From CAUTVF01 sp963541805 (GTDB lineage: Bacteria > Pseudomonadota > Alphaproteobacteria > Rs-D84 > CASDRH01): DNA of 57,964 nt. Within the stretch, counting starts at the first letter, position 1; the number at the start of each line of letters is the position of its first letter. Below, in pieces: positions 35,182-43,585 of this stretch. The DNA lies in the NCBI GenBank assembly GCA_963541805.1, contig CAUTVF010000001.1:1-57964 (forward strand). Reading direction: 5' to 3'. A program made the position numbers and the translations under genes. The notes under the pieces were generated by a model, which was not told where the DNA came from, did no database searches, and saw nothing but the letters and a program-made list of their open reading frames with translations.

Positions 35182-35382
35182 TTATGATGCGTAAGGCATC
35201 CATGATTTTATATGTTTTGCATTTTCAGGTGCTGCAATTACCGCACTTCTTGCTGCAACATTTGCACGCTTTGAACGTCCACGCATCTGATGATTATGAT
35301 TGGCATGTTTTCTTTTGACTTTACCACTTGCGGTCAAATCAAATCTCCCCTTAGTCGAGGATTTTGTTTTCAATTTTGGCAT
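35182..35382 (-). CDS. rpmI: 50S ribosomal protein L35
   Basis: The 66-residue basic protein MPKLKTKSSTKGRFDLTASGKVKRKHANHNH is a standard L35 sequence. GAAGGAG stands before the ATG. It is first in the rpmI-rplT-pheS-pheT cluster, behind a predicted promoter at 35451-35479. Confidence 0.98.
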   Translation of the reverse strand: MPKLKTKSSTKGRFDLTASGKVKRKHANHNHQMRGRSKRANVAARSAVIAAPENAKHIKSWMPYAS

Positions 35383-35450
35383 TTTTTACTCCTTCTTGAA
35401 GTTATACACACAAATTAAGGCATACCAAAGCCCAACTTGTAAAACACCCG

Positions 35451-35479
35451 ATGATATAAAATAAATATAAAAAATGCAA
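35451..35479 (-). promoter_or_regulatory. Predicted promoter of rpmI-rplT(-pheST)
   Basis: On the minus strand a poor -35 (TTGCAT, 35474-35479) and a good -10 (TATCAT, 35451-35456) are 17 bp apart, leaving a leader of about 60 nt. Confidence 0.45.
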
Positions 35480-35481
35480 GT

Positions 35482-37641
35482 TTATACTGAGATCTTATTA
35501 TTCTTTAACCTAATCCACTCTGGTACTGCAGGGGCGGCTGGCATCTGTGATTTTGCAAGCATTGCTTTATCTTTATAAAACAGTGGAGAATCCGCCTTAA
35601 TTGGATAATTTGTATATCCCTGATATAAAATCCATTGCTTTCCAAATTCCACATTTAAAAATTTATTTGCAGATAATATCTCATCTTTAGGTTTCAACTT
35701 TTCTTCAACTGCTCCATAACTAAGTGATCCACGTACCCCACCTTTTATACTTGTTTCAACAATGGTTTCAGATCCTCCCATACCTGCAAATCTTGCCGCA
35801 GTTACATCGTTATTTTGTGTTAAAATAACCTTTGCAGCAGTTGTCGACATTAAAATTTCAACCGCATCTTTTCCATATCCCGCCTCGATTTGTCCCAAAT
35901 CCTGAGCAATTAATAAATACGAAACTTTCATTCCACGACCAACTGCAGGGCCGTCCATTACCGCCTCTAATTTTGGCATTTGTGGAAATTCATCCAAAAC
36001 AAACAATGTTGGATATGGGCCCATTGTTCCATTGCGTCCAACATGATTCGGTGGATTTGATATAAGAAATTTACTCATTAACTCGATAAAAACACCACTG
36101 ATTGTATTTAATGCTTTCGCATCAGCCTGATTAACCGACAAATATATTGTAACAGGTTTCATTTTACCATCTTTCGGATCAATCATACCCCGTAAATCTT
36201 TAAATGAAATATCCGATGCACATGTTCTTTCTCTCACCGCAGAATTTTTAAAAATTGACGTATTTGTTAAAACATTTGATATAATCGAACCACGCTCTTT
36301 TTCTGGAGTATTTGCCAATTGATTTAATTCCAAAACAGATCGATGAGAATATGAATATTTTATCGCTTCTTTTGTAGCATTTTCAAAAACATCGTGAACG
36401 ATATCTGTATTAAATGCAGCCATCTGATCACCCTGTTGTTTTCGTTTATTTAATTCTTCTGCTGCTAAAATTTGTGCCTCTGACAACCAATCAAGCAACA
36501 TTGGAAGCGATGCCTCACGTCCAATCCAAATTTTCGGAATATTCGCCCACGTCCCAACGGGTACATAATTATTAATTGTTAATTTTTTTTCTTGAAGCAT
36601 TCGAAGGGCCCCTTTTGCATACGGATCATCCATCACCATATAATAACCGGCCAATAGTTTTGCATCTTCCTCAGAAAAATTACCATTTTTTAATTTGTTA
36701 AAAAAGTAATCATTTGCAACAGCTTTTTCACATTTACTTGACATAAAATGCAACATCCCAGCCAAAGCATTTCTACCAGCACTACTCCAATGGGGATCGG
36801 CCGATGATCCTTTTGCATCCTGGATTAAAACATTTGTAATAGAATCAATATACATATCTCTCTCCGGCCCAACGGGTGGAATTAATTCAGGAGACAGCGG
36901 ATTCCAACGAGGATAATAAATTCCCTTATCTGGATTATCAGATTCTCCCCAGTTAATTATAAAAACTGGCCCTAAAGTTGCACGATATCCAGACGTTGTA
37001 TAACAAAGTTCTGGTTTGGGGTCGTTTACAATCATGCTAACATCTGTACACTCAAATATTGTTGGTACAACGACTGCAGTTGTTTTACCAGTTCCCGGCG
37101 GAGCACAGACAAGAGCAGACAAAGTTTCTTTCATTTTTAACAATTTATCCTTAAATTTTCCAAGCACGATAATTTTACCATCAAACAATCCCATTTTTTC
37201 AATGTCTTCTTCTTGTGCTGTTCTACCAGATTTATATATATCAAAATCACGATAAGGTTGTGAGCCTGCCATTGTTTCAAAAAACACGATAAAATATACA
37301 AATGGGATAAATGGAAACCATGAAACCCCAGATCCTAATACTAATCCTTCAGCCCAATTTATATAATATGCGATAATTGAAACCCCAAAACTGTTCCATA
37401 AATCACGAAAATATTGAAGAAAAACAGGAGAATTAATTAAAGATAAATTAAAATTATTTGTATGTAAATATGCGATTGGCAATGCAACACATGCCAATAA
37501 ATATGTTGAAACGATCAAAGATGAATATGCCAAATAACGATATAAAATTGATTTGTATCGCTCTGCAGAAGGGCCACTGTTAAATGCTGGAGAAATTGTG
37601 CGATATAAAAATGCAAATACTGGTAATTTGAAAATAAACAT
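35482..37641 (-). CDS. virD4: Type IV secretion coupling ATPase (VirD4/TraG family)
   Basis: The coupling protein brings substrates to a type IV secretion channel. Of 719 residues, the N-terminal 125 hold hydrophobic segments at about 37-58 and 105-122. Walker A is APPGTGKT at 180-187, Walker B LFVLDE at 546-551. NPLSPELIPP, DPHWSSAGRNALAG and the LLIAQDLGQIEAGYG segment are typical of the family. It is longer than many VirD4 proteins because of a C-terminal tail of about 70 residues. No virB genes flank it, and it stands alone between rpmI and a glycosyltransferase with its own weak promoter. The ATG has no obvious ribosome binding site. Confidence 0.95.
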   Translation of the reverse strand: MFIFKLPVFAFLYRTISPAFNSGPSAERYKSILYRYLAYSSLIVSTYLLACVALPIAYLHTNNFNLSLINSPVFLQYFRDLWNSFGVSIIAYYINWAEGLVLGSGVSWFPFIPFVYFIVFFETMAGSQPYRDFDIYKSGRTAQEEDIEKMGLFDGKIIVLGKFKDKLLKMKETLSALVCAPPGTGKTTAVVVPTIFECTDVSMIVNDPKPELCYTTSGYRATLGPVFIINWGESDNPDKGIYYPRWNPLSPELIPPVGPERDMYIDSITNVLIQDAKGSSADPHWSSAGRNALAGMLHFMSSKCEKAVANDYFFNKLKNGNFSEEDAKLLAGYYMVMDDPYAKGALRMLQEKKLTINNYVPVGTWANIPKIWIGREASLPMLLDWLSEAQILAAEELNKRKQQGDQMAAFNTDIVHDVFENATKEAIKYSYSHRSVLELNQLANTPEKERGSIISNVLTNTSIFKNSAVRERTCASDISFKDLRGMIDPKDGKMKPVTIYLSVNQADAKALNTISGVFIELMSKFLISNPPNHVGRNGTMGPYPTLFVLDEFPQMPKLEAVMDGPAVGRGMKVSYLLIAQDLGQIEAGYGKDAVEILMSTTAAKVILTQNNDVTAARFAGMGGSETIVETSIKGGVRGSLSYGAVEEKLKPKDEILSANKFLNVEFGKQWILYQGYTNYPIKADSPLFYKDKAMLAKSQMPAAPAVPEWIRLKNNKISV

Positions 37642-37647
37642 ATTTAA

Positions 37648-37675
37648 ATTTTAACACAAAACAAAGAATAAACAA
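37648..37675 (-). promoter_or_regulatory. Predicted promoter of virD4
   Basis: On the minus strand TTGTTT (37670-37675), a 16-bp spacer, then TAAAAT (37648-37653), only about 6 bp before the ATG. Any transcript would have a very short leader. Confidence 0.35.
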
Positions 37676-37687
37676 ATTAATAAATAG

Positions 37688-37716
37688 TTGTTATTAAATT
37701 TAACGGAAGCTATCAT
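37688..37716 (+). promoter_or_regulatory. Predicted promoter of the GT2 glycosyltransferase gene
   Basis: TTGTTA (37688-37693), a 17-bp spacer, then TATCAT (37711-37716), 21 bp before the ATG at 37738. Confidence 0.5.
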
Positions 37717-37737
37717 ATAAGTGTTTAAGGATTAACA

Positions 37738-38739
37738 ATGATTGCTATAAGTACAAAACATCCTCCTTTAATTTCTGTATTAATTCCAATACATAATTCA
37801 GAAAAATTCTTACAAAAATGTTTGATGAGTGTTATAAATCAAACTTACAAAAATATCGAAATAGTTTGTATTGATGATGCATCCACAGACAAATCATTAA
37901 ATATTTTAAAAAAGTTAAAAGTAAAAGACAAACGAATACGAATTATACAGAATAAAACAAATTTGGGCGAAAATAAAACAAGGGAAAAATTAATCAATAA
38001 AATAAAAGGCAAATATTTTATATTTATTGATAGTGATGATTATATTGAAAAAAATTTAATACAAAAAATGTATGAAACAATTACCAATGATAATACAGAT
38101 TTGGTTGAATGTAGTGTTAATATGATTCGTCTTGGCCAAAGGAAAACGGATTTTACCGTTAAAAAATTCGGTATATTCCACGCGAATCAATATGTTAATT
38201 TTTATAAAGCTGTACTTTGGAATAAATTATTTAAAACCGATATTGTTAAAAAATTTAAAATAAATTTTCCAATAGATAAAACAATTACTTGTGGATTTGA
38301 TAAGTTTTTTAATTTTGAATATATTTGCACAATTCGAAAAATATCAGTTATTCCAGATAAATTATATAATTATGTGATCCATGATTCCTCAACCCTCAGC
38401 ACCATGAAAGATCATCAAATATTATCAGATTTTTACAGTTTGAATAAATGCTATGATTTTTTACAAAACAACAACTTGTTTACCAAATTTTACCTCCCTT
38501 ATTTGGCTTTAGTACACAAATTTAAAGGTAAGTTATTAAAATCCGACAATTTTTATAAAACCGCATTTCAACAAATAAATACAATAAATAAAAAAATACG
38601 ACATGATCACAAATATATTTATTTTGTATATCTTGTACTTGCTTTTATTAAAAATATATTCTTCGTTCAAAGTTCATTGGATAGTAAATATAAAATCGTA
38701 AGTTTTTTAGGAATTAAAATTACAGTACTCAAAAAGTAA
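37738..38739 (+). CDS. Family 2 glycosyltransferase
   Basis: A GT-A nucleotide-sugar transferase fold begins at residue 10: ISVLIPIHNSEKFLQKCLMSVINQTYKNIEIVCIDDASTD, then the metal-binding FIDSDDYIE. The 333-residue product has a less conserved C-terminal half with a weakly hydrophobic stretch near 295-312 (YIYFVYLVLAFIKNIFFV), perhaps a membrane contact. It probably builds a surface glycan or LPS sugar; the acceptor is unknown. It diverges from virD4. Confidence 0.92.
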   Translation: MIAISTKHPPLISVLIPIHNSEKFLQKCLMSVINQTYKNIEIVCIDDASTDKSLNILKKLKVKDKRIRIIQNKTNLGENKTREKLINKIKGKYFIFIDSDDYIEKNLIQKMYETITNDNTDLVECSVNMIRLGQRKTDFTVKKFGIFHANQYVNFYKAVLWNKLFKTDIVKKFKINFPIDKTITCGFDKFFNFEYICTIRKISVIPDKLYNYVIHDSSTLSTMKDHQILSDFYSLNKCYDFLQNNNLFTKFYLPYLALVHKFKGKLLKSDNFYKTAFQQINTINKKIRHDHKYIYFVYLVLAFIKNIFFVQSSLDSKYKIVSFLGIKITVLKK

Positions 38740-38836
38740 AATTATTTTCAAATACACTAAAAGTGTTAATCATATTCTTTTCATCAAGAAACCGAAACAA
38801 TATCACAAATGTTCTTTGTATAGTTTTTTAATAAGT

Positions 38837-38864
38837 TTGACAAAATAAAATTTTGGTATAGCAT
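38837..38864 (+). promoter_or_regulatory. Promoter of the ankyrin-like orphan
   Basis: TTGACA (38837-38842), a 16-bp spacer, then TAGCAT (38859-38864). The -35 begins 61 nt before the ATG, the same distance as in the tandem family. Confidence 0.65.
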
Positions 38865-38897
38865 GGTGCGAATTATCTATTTATTGGAGGTATTTTT

Positions 38898-39626
38898 ATG
38901 TTATGGACTATCAAGAATGGCTATCGTATTAAAGTATTAAAGGCATTGATGGGTAGTATTAATTTTTCAAAAGACAAGAAAAATATACTTTCAACAGTAA
39001 TTGCACGATATATTGAATACTACGATGGACGTATTCCACGTGTGATCATTCATGAAATGAGCGATTATGTTGAGTATGCATGTCAGTTGGAACCGATTTT
39101 GTATCCTTTATTATCTGATGGGATAACAAGACAGGAAGAGGCACTGATACTAAACTTCGCTGTCATCTTTGGATATCAAGAGGTTGTAAAGATTTTACTA
39201 AAAGCTAATGTAAAACAGGATAGCTTTTTGATGACAAAGCCATATAAATTGCTTGGCACTGATTTATATCCAATAAATTTTGCCTACTACAATGGGGATG
39301 TAGGAATGACGAGATTATTAATGGAACATTGTCCTAAAGTAAAATATGCGGTACATGTTAGTGGAAGCGACAATATAATTCGAGTTACTACCCCTATGTT
39401 TGGGAGGGAAACAATTTACAAAAACTTCAAACCTAAAGATGAAGTAATAAAAAAAATTGTTAAGACTTTGAATATTCAGTTTCCTTATTTATGTGCAGAT
39501 AGGGCATCTAGAAATAAAGTTTTTTATATGCTCCAAGATAATAGAGAAATAATATACTCTCTTAAAGGTGGATATATTCCCAAAAATGCCTCGTTTACTC
39601 TTGATGCGTCATATTCTTGTAATTAG
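38898..39626 (+). CDS. Ankyrin-repeat-like protein
   Basis: The 242-residue product carries two ankyrin-like helical pairs: EALILNFAVIFGYQEVVKILLKANVK (about 92-117) and YPINFAYYNGDVGMTRLLMEHCPKV (about 133-157). The flanks are unrecognised. There is no signal peptide or membrane segment. Ankyrin proteins in host-associated alphaproteobacteria are often secreted effectors, so this is a candidate, but that is inference. The gene is monocistronic, with GGAGG 7 nt before its ATG and a strong terminator after it. Confidence 0.75.
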   Translation: MLWTIKNGYRIKVLKALMGSINFSKDKKNILSTVIARYIEYYDGRIPRVIIHEMSDYVEYACQLEPILYPLLSDGITRQEEALILNFAVIFGYQEVVKILLKANVKQDSFLMTKPYKLLGTDLYPINFAYYNGDVGMTRLLMEHCPKVKYAVHVSGSDNIIRVTTPMFGRETIYKNFKPKDEVIKKIVKTLNIQFPYLCADRASRNKVFYMLQDNREIIYSLKGGYIPKNASFTLDASYSCN

Positions 39627-39643
39627 ATACCAATTTCTAACTT

Positions 39644-39680
39644 ATAAAAGGTTTACTGTTACAGTAAACCTTTTATTTTA
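39644..39680. terminator. Bidirectional terminator between the ankyrin-like gene and traT
   Basis: A near-perfect 16-bp inverted repeat (39644-39659 with 39661-39676) containing AAAAGGTTTACTG. A-runs and T-runs lie at both ends, so it can stop transcripts from both convergent genes. Confidence 0.9.
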
Positions 39681-39696
39681 TTAAAAATTCAAAAAA

Positions 39697-40431
39697 TTAA
39701 AATAGACCAGATAGCGATGCCGCGATTCTCTCCTTCACCGCCTTTGATCCTTCTTGTTCTGTTAAATTAACCATATTGGATACAGCATGTAATACAGTTG
39801 TATAATACTTCCTGTTTTTCTTTTCATATGAAGATGAAACAACTCCACCCTCTGCTCCTTGTTGCTGAACCTGAATATTTGAAGTTTTCACAACAGATTT
39901 GGTCTTTTCTCCCAAACGAATATCAACAGTTACATCATAATATCCATCTTTTGTATTGGCATCCAATGCCATTGATGCAATGCCTCCAGCGACCGCACCT
40001 GTTAAAGTGGACAAAACCTGACCTCTACCACCACCAATTGTTGATCCTGCAATGCCACCAACAACAGCTCCAGGGATTGCAGATTCTTTACCATCAATTT
40101 TTTTACTTGTTAAAACAGCATTTTTAACATTAACTTGCATAATGTAATAAGCTTTATCTGGATCTTGCTCAATTTTATACCCCTTACTTACCAAATCCCC
40201 AATAATAAATTTATGCAAATCACTGAAATTAGTGTTTCCTGAGGTATTTCGCATTTGTACAAGTATTGTTTGATTACTTGGAGAAACTGGATCCAACCAA
40301 ATAGTATTTGACATCGTAACTTTTACATCCATTTCATCTTTGCTCATTCTTGTATACATTGCCCCACAAGAAACGGTTACAAAAGCAAATCCGACAAGCA
40401 TAAGATTTTTTAAACTGACTTTTTTATTCAT
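39697..40431 (-). CDS. traT: TraT-family surface-exclusion lipoprotein
   Basis: TraT of F-type plasmids is an outer-membrane lipoprotein that blocks mating with like cells and gives serum resistance. The 244-residue product has a signal peptide with lipobox VSC (Cys22). Collinear family features are CGAMYTRMSKDEMDVKVTMSNTIWLDPVSP, ILVQMRNTSG, KGYKIEQDPDKAYYIMQVNV and the glycine-rich GAVVGGIAGSTIGGG segment, which may span the membrane. No transfer operon is nearby; the only related gene is virD4, 2 kb away. It is convergent with the ankyrin-like gene. Confidence 0.93.
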   Translation of the reverse strand: MNKKVSLKNLMLVGFAFVTVSCGAMYTRMSKDEMDVKVTMSNTIWLDPVSPSNQTILVQMRNTSGNTNFSDLHKFIIGDLVSKGYKIEQDPDKAYYIMQVNVKNAVLTSKKIDGKESAIPGAVVGGIAGSTIGGGRGQVLSTLTGAVAGGIASMALDANTKDGYYDVTVDIRLGEKTKSVVKTSNIQVQQQGAEGGVVSSSYEKKNRKYYTTVLHAVSNMVNLTEQEGSKAVKERIAASLSGLF

Positions 40432-40525
40432 AACTAACTCCTAACTGACTCAATTATCAATTGTTTATAAAACTTTTTGAGTTTATTATCATTTAAGTTT
40501 ATATGCAAGAGTAAAAGGATAAATC

Positions 40526-41077
40526 ATGCCAACAATTATCAAAATCATTGGAATAGATAATATTCATAAAAAAACAATGTTGGCATTATTTAAAAACCAT
40601 TTATTATCAAAACAATTTAAAATTTCTGAAGATAATTACGATGTAATTTTATCGATTGATAATAAACATTTAACACTTACATCAAAAGATAATGTAAATA
40701 GCATTAAATTGAATATACCTTTTTTTATCAATGATTTATTAAATATTATAAACAATTTAGTCGCTGAAGATAATCAAAAAAACATACTTAAGATACAAAA
40801 TATTAGTATAGATATAAAAAATTCTACTGTTACTAAAAATAAAAGAAATGTCACACTAACAGAAAAAGAAATTCGAATAATTACGTGTTTATTTGAAGCA
40901 AAAGGAACAGCATTAACTAGAGAAGAACTACTTAAAAATATCTGGGGATATTCTGAAAATATTGATACACATACACTTGAATCACATATATATAAATTAA
41001 GACAAAAAATAGAGGATGATGCAAAAAATCCACAAATTATTATAACAAACAATGGAGCATATAAATTAATTGTATAA
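40526..41077 (+). CDS. OmpR/PhoB-type DNA-binding protein with degenerate receiver
   Basis: The C-terminal 90 residues are a winged helix of the OmpR class: VTLTEKEIRIITCLFEAKGTALTREELLKNIWGY, then THTLESHIYKLRQKIEDDAKNPQIIITNNGAYKL. The N-terminal 80 residues keep the size and strand pattern of a receiver but lack the acidic pocket and a clear phospho-acceptor aspartate. It therefore probably works without a histidine kinase. Targets are unknown. Its end is 2 bp from the convergent recO stop. Confidence 0.85.
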   Translation: MPTIIKIIGIDNIHKKTMLALFKNHLLSKQFKISEDNYDVILSIDNKHLTLTSKDNVNSIKLNIPFFINDLLNIINNLVAEDNQKNILKIQNISIDIKNSTVTKNKRNVTLTEKEIRIITCLFEAKGTALTREELLKNIWGYSENIDTHTLESHIYKLRQKIEDDAKNPQIIITNNGAYKLIV

Positions 41078-41079
41078 GC

Positions 41080-41832
41080 TTAACAAATTGCAATAATTTT
41101 ATTAATTATTAAATTTCTATTCACTAGAATATGTTCATCAAATTGATTTATAAAAATATTCTTTTTTATAAAATATGAGAGAACATAATTCGCACTTATA
41201 AGTTCGTCTTTTGTTATATCGGTATAAATTTTATTGATTAAAAAAAATTTAGGCATTTCAAATAATTTTTTTTCGTATCCAATTCCTCCAATTGCTGATA
41301 CTGCCCGAGCTGTTGTTGGAGAAATGTATTTTAATTTTGAAATATCAGTTTCTCCATTAACTGCACATTTACTTAAATCAAAACCAAATCCTAAATTGGC
41401 CAACAGTGATTTTTCAAATAAAAAATAATTTATTAAAATAACCTTATATGGTAAATTGTTATCACATAATAATTTAATCATTTTTATTGTATCTTGATAA
41501 ATTATATTTGAATTATCCCCATTAATCATGGTTATGTTTAACATATTGCATATAGAAACAAATAATTCTATACGAATAATATCATCCATAATTAAATGGT
41601 AATATCCTGTTAAAAAATTGGCTTTTATTCTTCCCAAATGTTCAGATAATCTGGCAAACCATTCGATATTAAAAATACTTCCAATTTGAAACAAAGATTT
41701 TAATTTTTGTGCTTGTCCAGCTTTTATCAAACCAGACATGATACCAAAATCATATGTTAAAAAATTTGCAATAATATCTACATCGCCTAGACGCTTTACA
41801 CTTAAAAGGATACCAATAGATTTTTTTTTCAT
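41080..41832 (-). CDS. recO: DNA repair protein RecO
   Basis: RecO loads RecA on SSB-coated gaps with RecF/RecR. The N-terminal OB-fold is recognisable: GILLSVKRLGDVDIIANFLTYDFGIMSGLIKAGQ, then WFARLSEHLGRIKANF. The helical C-terminal part includes FEKSLLANLGFGFDLSKC and ends with isoleucine-rich residues. At 250 residues the length is normal. The cysteine set of a zinc finger is not complete. Confidence 0.9.
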   Translation of the reverse strand: MKKKSIGILLSVKRLGDVDIIANFLTYDFGIMSGLIKAGQAQKLKSLFQIGSIFNIEWFARLSEHLGRIKANFLTGYYHLIMDDIIRIELFVSICNMLNITMINGDNSNIIYQDTIKMIKLLCDNNLPYKVILINYFLFEKSLLANLGFGFDLSKCAVNGETDISKLKYISPTTARAVSAIGGIGYEKKLFEMPKFFLINKIYTDITKDELISANYVLSYFIKKNIFINQFDEHILVNRNLIINKIIAIC

Positions 41833-41892
41833 ATTTTGATACTAATAAAATTTACACAAAAATCAGTCAATATTCAACAATATGAATTTATA

Positions 41893-41920
41893 TTGACAAA
41901 TTAATCAACAATTTTATAAT
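41893..41920 (+). promoter_or_regulatory. Promoter of rpmB
   Basis: TTGACA (41893-41898), a 16-bp spacer, then a perfect TATAAT (41915-41920), the best promoter match in the window. It lies 66 nt (-35 start) before the ATG. Confidence 0.85.
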
Positions 41921-41958
41921 AGAAAATCTCTTTTAATAATTATATGTAAGGTTTTTTT

Positions 41959-42240
41959 ATGACAAGAAAATGTGATATAACCAACAAAGTGGCACAGGTT
42001 GGGAACAACGTTCCGAAGTCTCTACATAAAACTCGTCGTAGGTTTTTACCAAATGTTCAAAAAGTGTCATTTCTGTCTGATATTTTAAAGAAAGTATTTT
42101 CTTTTTCTGCGACAAAACATGGTATTAAGACAATCGAACACAATGGAGGATTAGATAAGTTTTTATTATCTACTGCAGATTCTAAGTTGTCATCAAAGAT
42201 GGTGAAGATTAAAAAGCAGTTAAAAAAATCAGCTAATTAA
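41959..42240 (+). CDS. rpmB: 50S ribosomal protein L28
   Basis: L28 is a late-assembly protein of the large subunit. The 93 residues start MTRKCDITNKVAQVGNNVPKSLHKTRRRFLPNVQKVSF and contain the typical ATKHGIKTIEHNGGLDKFLL. It is monocistronic, between the strong promoter at 41893-41920 and a bidirectional terminator. The ribosome binding site (TAAGG) is modest. rpmG is not next to it. Confidence 0.96.
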   Translation: MTRKCDITNKVAQVGNNVPKSLHKTRRRFLPNVQKVSFLSDILKKVFSFSATKHGIKTIEHNGGLDKFLLSTADSKLSSKMVKIKKQLKKSAN

Positions 42241-42299
42241 TATTGCCACATATTTTGTCAGGCATTTGTTGTAGTTTGATGAATGGATTTTATTTATAA

Positions 42300-42326
42300 A
42301 AAAGGGTTGTTCGCAACAACCCTTTT
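42300..42326. terminator. Bidirectional terminator between rpmB and a small membrane-protein gene
   Basis: A perfect 12-bp stem (42300-42311 with 42315-42326) around a CGC loop. Its ends are A4 and T4, so it can act in both directions between convergent genes. Confidence 0.9.
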
Positions 42327-42348
42327 ATAATTCTTGTTTGTAAGATGT

Positions 42349-42576
42349 TTAAAACAACCTCGGCAACCATTTGTTCAGTAGTGCTTGTCTCATATGATTT
42401 AATAATAAAATCACTGAAATTGATACAATCTCTGATATTATCCCACATACTGTAATTATTAAAGTAACGCAAATAGATAATATTTGAAAATATAATCCAC
42501 AAATTAACGTTGCAACAATTAACAAAGGAACGACAAATGCCATAAACTTACAAACTCTATACAATACTCCATCCAT
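42349..42576 (-). CDS. Small hydrophobic membrane protein
   Basis: I start at 42576, where AAGGAG lies 7 nt before the ATG. An upstream in-frame start would fall inside the promoter. The 75-residue product has two or three hydrophobic stretches (FMAFVVPLLIVATLICGLYF, LSICVTLIITVCGIISEIVSISVILLL) and a short basic C-terminus (LLNKWLPRLF). No family is recognised. The gene is a single-gene unit with a TTGACA promoter and a strong terminator, like the tandem-family cassettes. A small holin-like or regulatory membrane peptide is possible but unproven. Confidence 0.65.
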   Translation of the reverse strand: MDGVLYRVCKFMAFVVPLLIVATLICGLYFQILSICVTLIITVCGIISEIVSISVILLLNHMRQALLNKWLPRLF

Positions 42577-42610
42577 AAAAATACTCCTTATAAATAAATT
42601 TGTTCCAATA

Positions 42611-42638
42611 ATAATAAACAAAAAAATTATTTTGTCAA
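42611..42638 (-). promoter_or_regulatory. Promoter of the small membrane-protein gene
   Basis: On the minus strand TTGACA (42633-42638), a 16-bp spacer ending TTTTTGTT, then TATTAT (42611-42616). The -35 begins 62 nt before the ATG. Confidence 0.72.
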
Positions 42639-42779
42639 TTTATTATTTTCAAATAGATAACAATTCAATATAAACATTGCGATAAAGACAATTGACTATT
42701 ATGTATTTTATAAGATAAAGCTATACAAACAGTTGAAAAACTAGATTTTTAGTAAAAATAACCATACTTATTTAAAACA

Positions 42780-43568
42780 CTATTTTAAAATATATGTAAT
42801 TGTTGTTACTACTCGAATTTCTTTTATTATGTAATTACGCTCATTTTCCCAATCATCAAATGCATTTTGCGGAGAAATTGAAAACACACCTTGATTTGCA
42901 TTTTTAATACTTTTAATCGAATCACCTGCATCTTTTGCAAATTTTTGCGCAGTCACTAAAGCATTTTTCGTTGCATCCTGTAACATTTCATTCTTTATAG
43001 AATTAAATCCTTTAAATAAATATGAGGGTCTGGAGTAAGATTCAGATAAAGTTATTCCTTTCCTTACCAAATTTCCAGTTAAACGATAAACTTTTTCAAT
43101 TAAATCTACATTATTTGATTTAACAACAACACCAGATGTTATTACATATCTTTCATTTCTACGTTCTTTAATTGCATTTGCTTCTTTTAATTGTGCATAA
43201 TCATAACCTGCAAACTTGTCGCGAACAGAAATATTAGAATTTTCAATTTCTTCATCTTTAAAACCAGACATAATTAAAAATTTTTTAATTATCTGTATAT
43301 CTTTATCAAGCGCCTTTTGTACATTTATAATATCCCCACCAACCTTTACAATATCTATATTCCATATTGCAAAATCTGCTTTGACTGTACGTTCTGATAA
43401 ACCTTTAACAGTTAAGGTTCTAACAAAAAAACTTTTTTCTAATGAAAGTCCCAATATTGTAAATGCCAATACAAAAGCAACACTTGCAATTGCCGTTGCA
43501 AGGACAACATTTTCCTTTAATTTCATTTTAAATGTTTCAGAACATTTTTTAATATTCATTTTTAACAT
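42780..43568 (-). CDS. SIMPL-domain (DUF541) membrane-anchored protein
   Basis: The 262 residues have one N-terminal membrane helix (about 22-45) and a periplasmic SIMPL domain. LTVKGLSERTVKADFAIWNIDIVKVGGD and DATKNALVTAQKFAKDAG are the family's characteristic blocks. The family has been linked to stress tolerance (YggE) and kinase signalling, but its biochemical role is unclear. It follows kdsD by 17 bp, so the two are probably cotranscribed. Confidence 0.88.
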   Translation of the reverse strand: MLKMNIKKCSETFKMKLKENVVLATAIASVAFVLAFTILGLSLEKSFFVRTLTVKGLSERTVKADFAIWNIDIVKVGGDIINVQKALDKDIQIIKKFLIMSGFKDEEIENSNISVRDKFAGYDYAQLKEANAIKERRNERYVITSGVVVKSNNVDLIEKVYRLTGNLVRKGITLSESYSRPSYLFKGFNSIKNEMLQDATKNALVTAQKFAKDAGDSIKSIKNANQGVFSISPQNAFDDWENERNYIIKEIRVVTTITYILK

Positions 43569-43585
43569 TATCTCTTTCCTTATAA

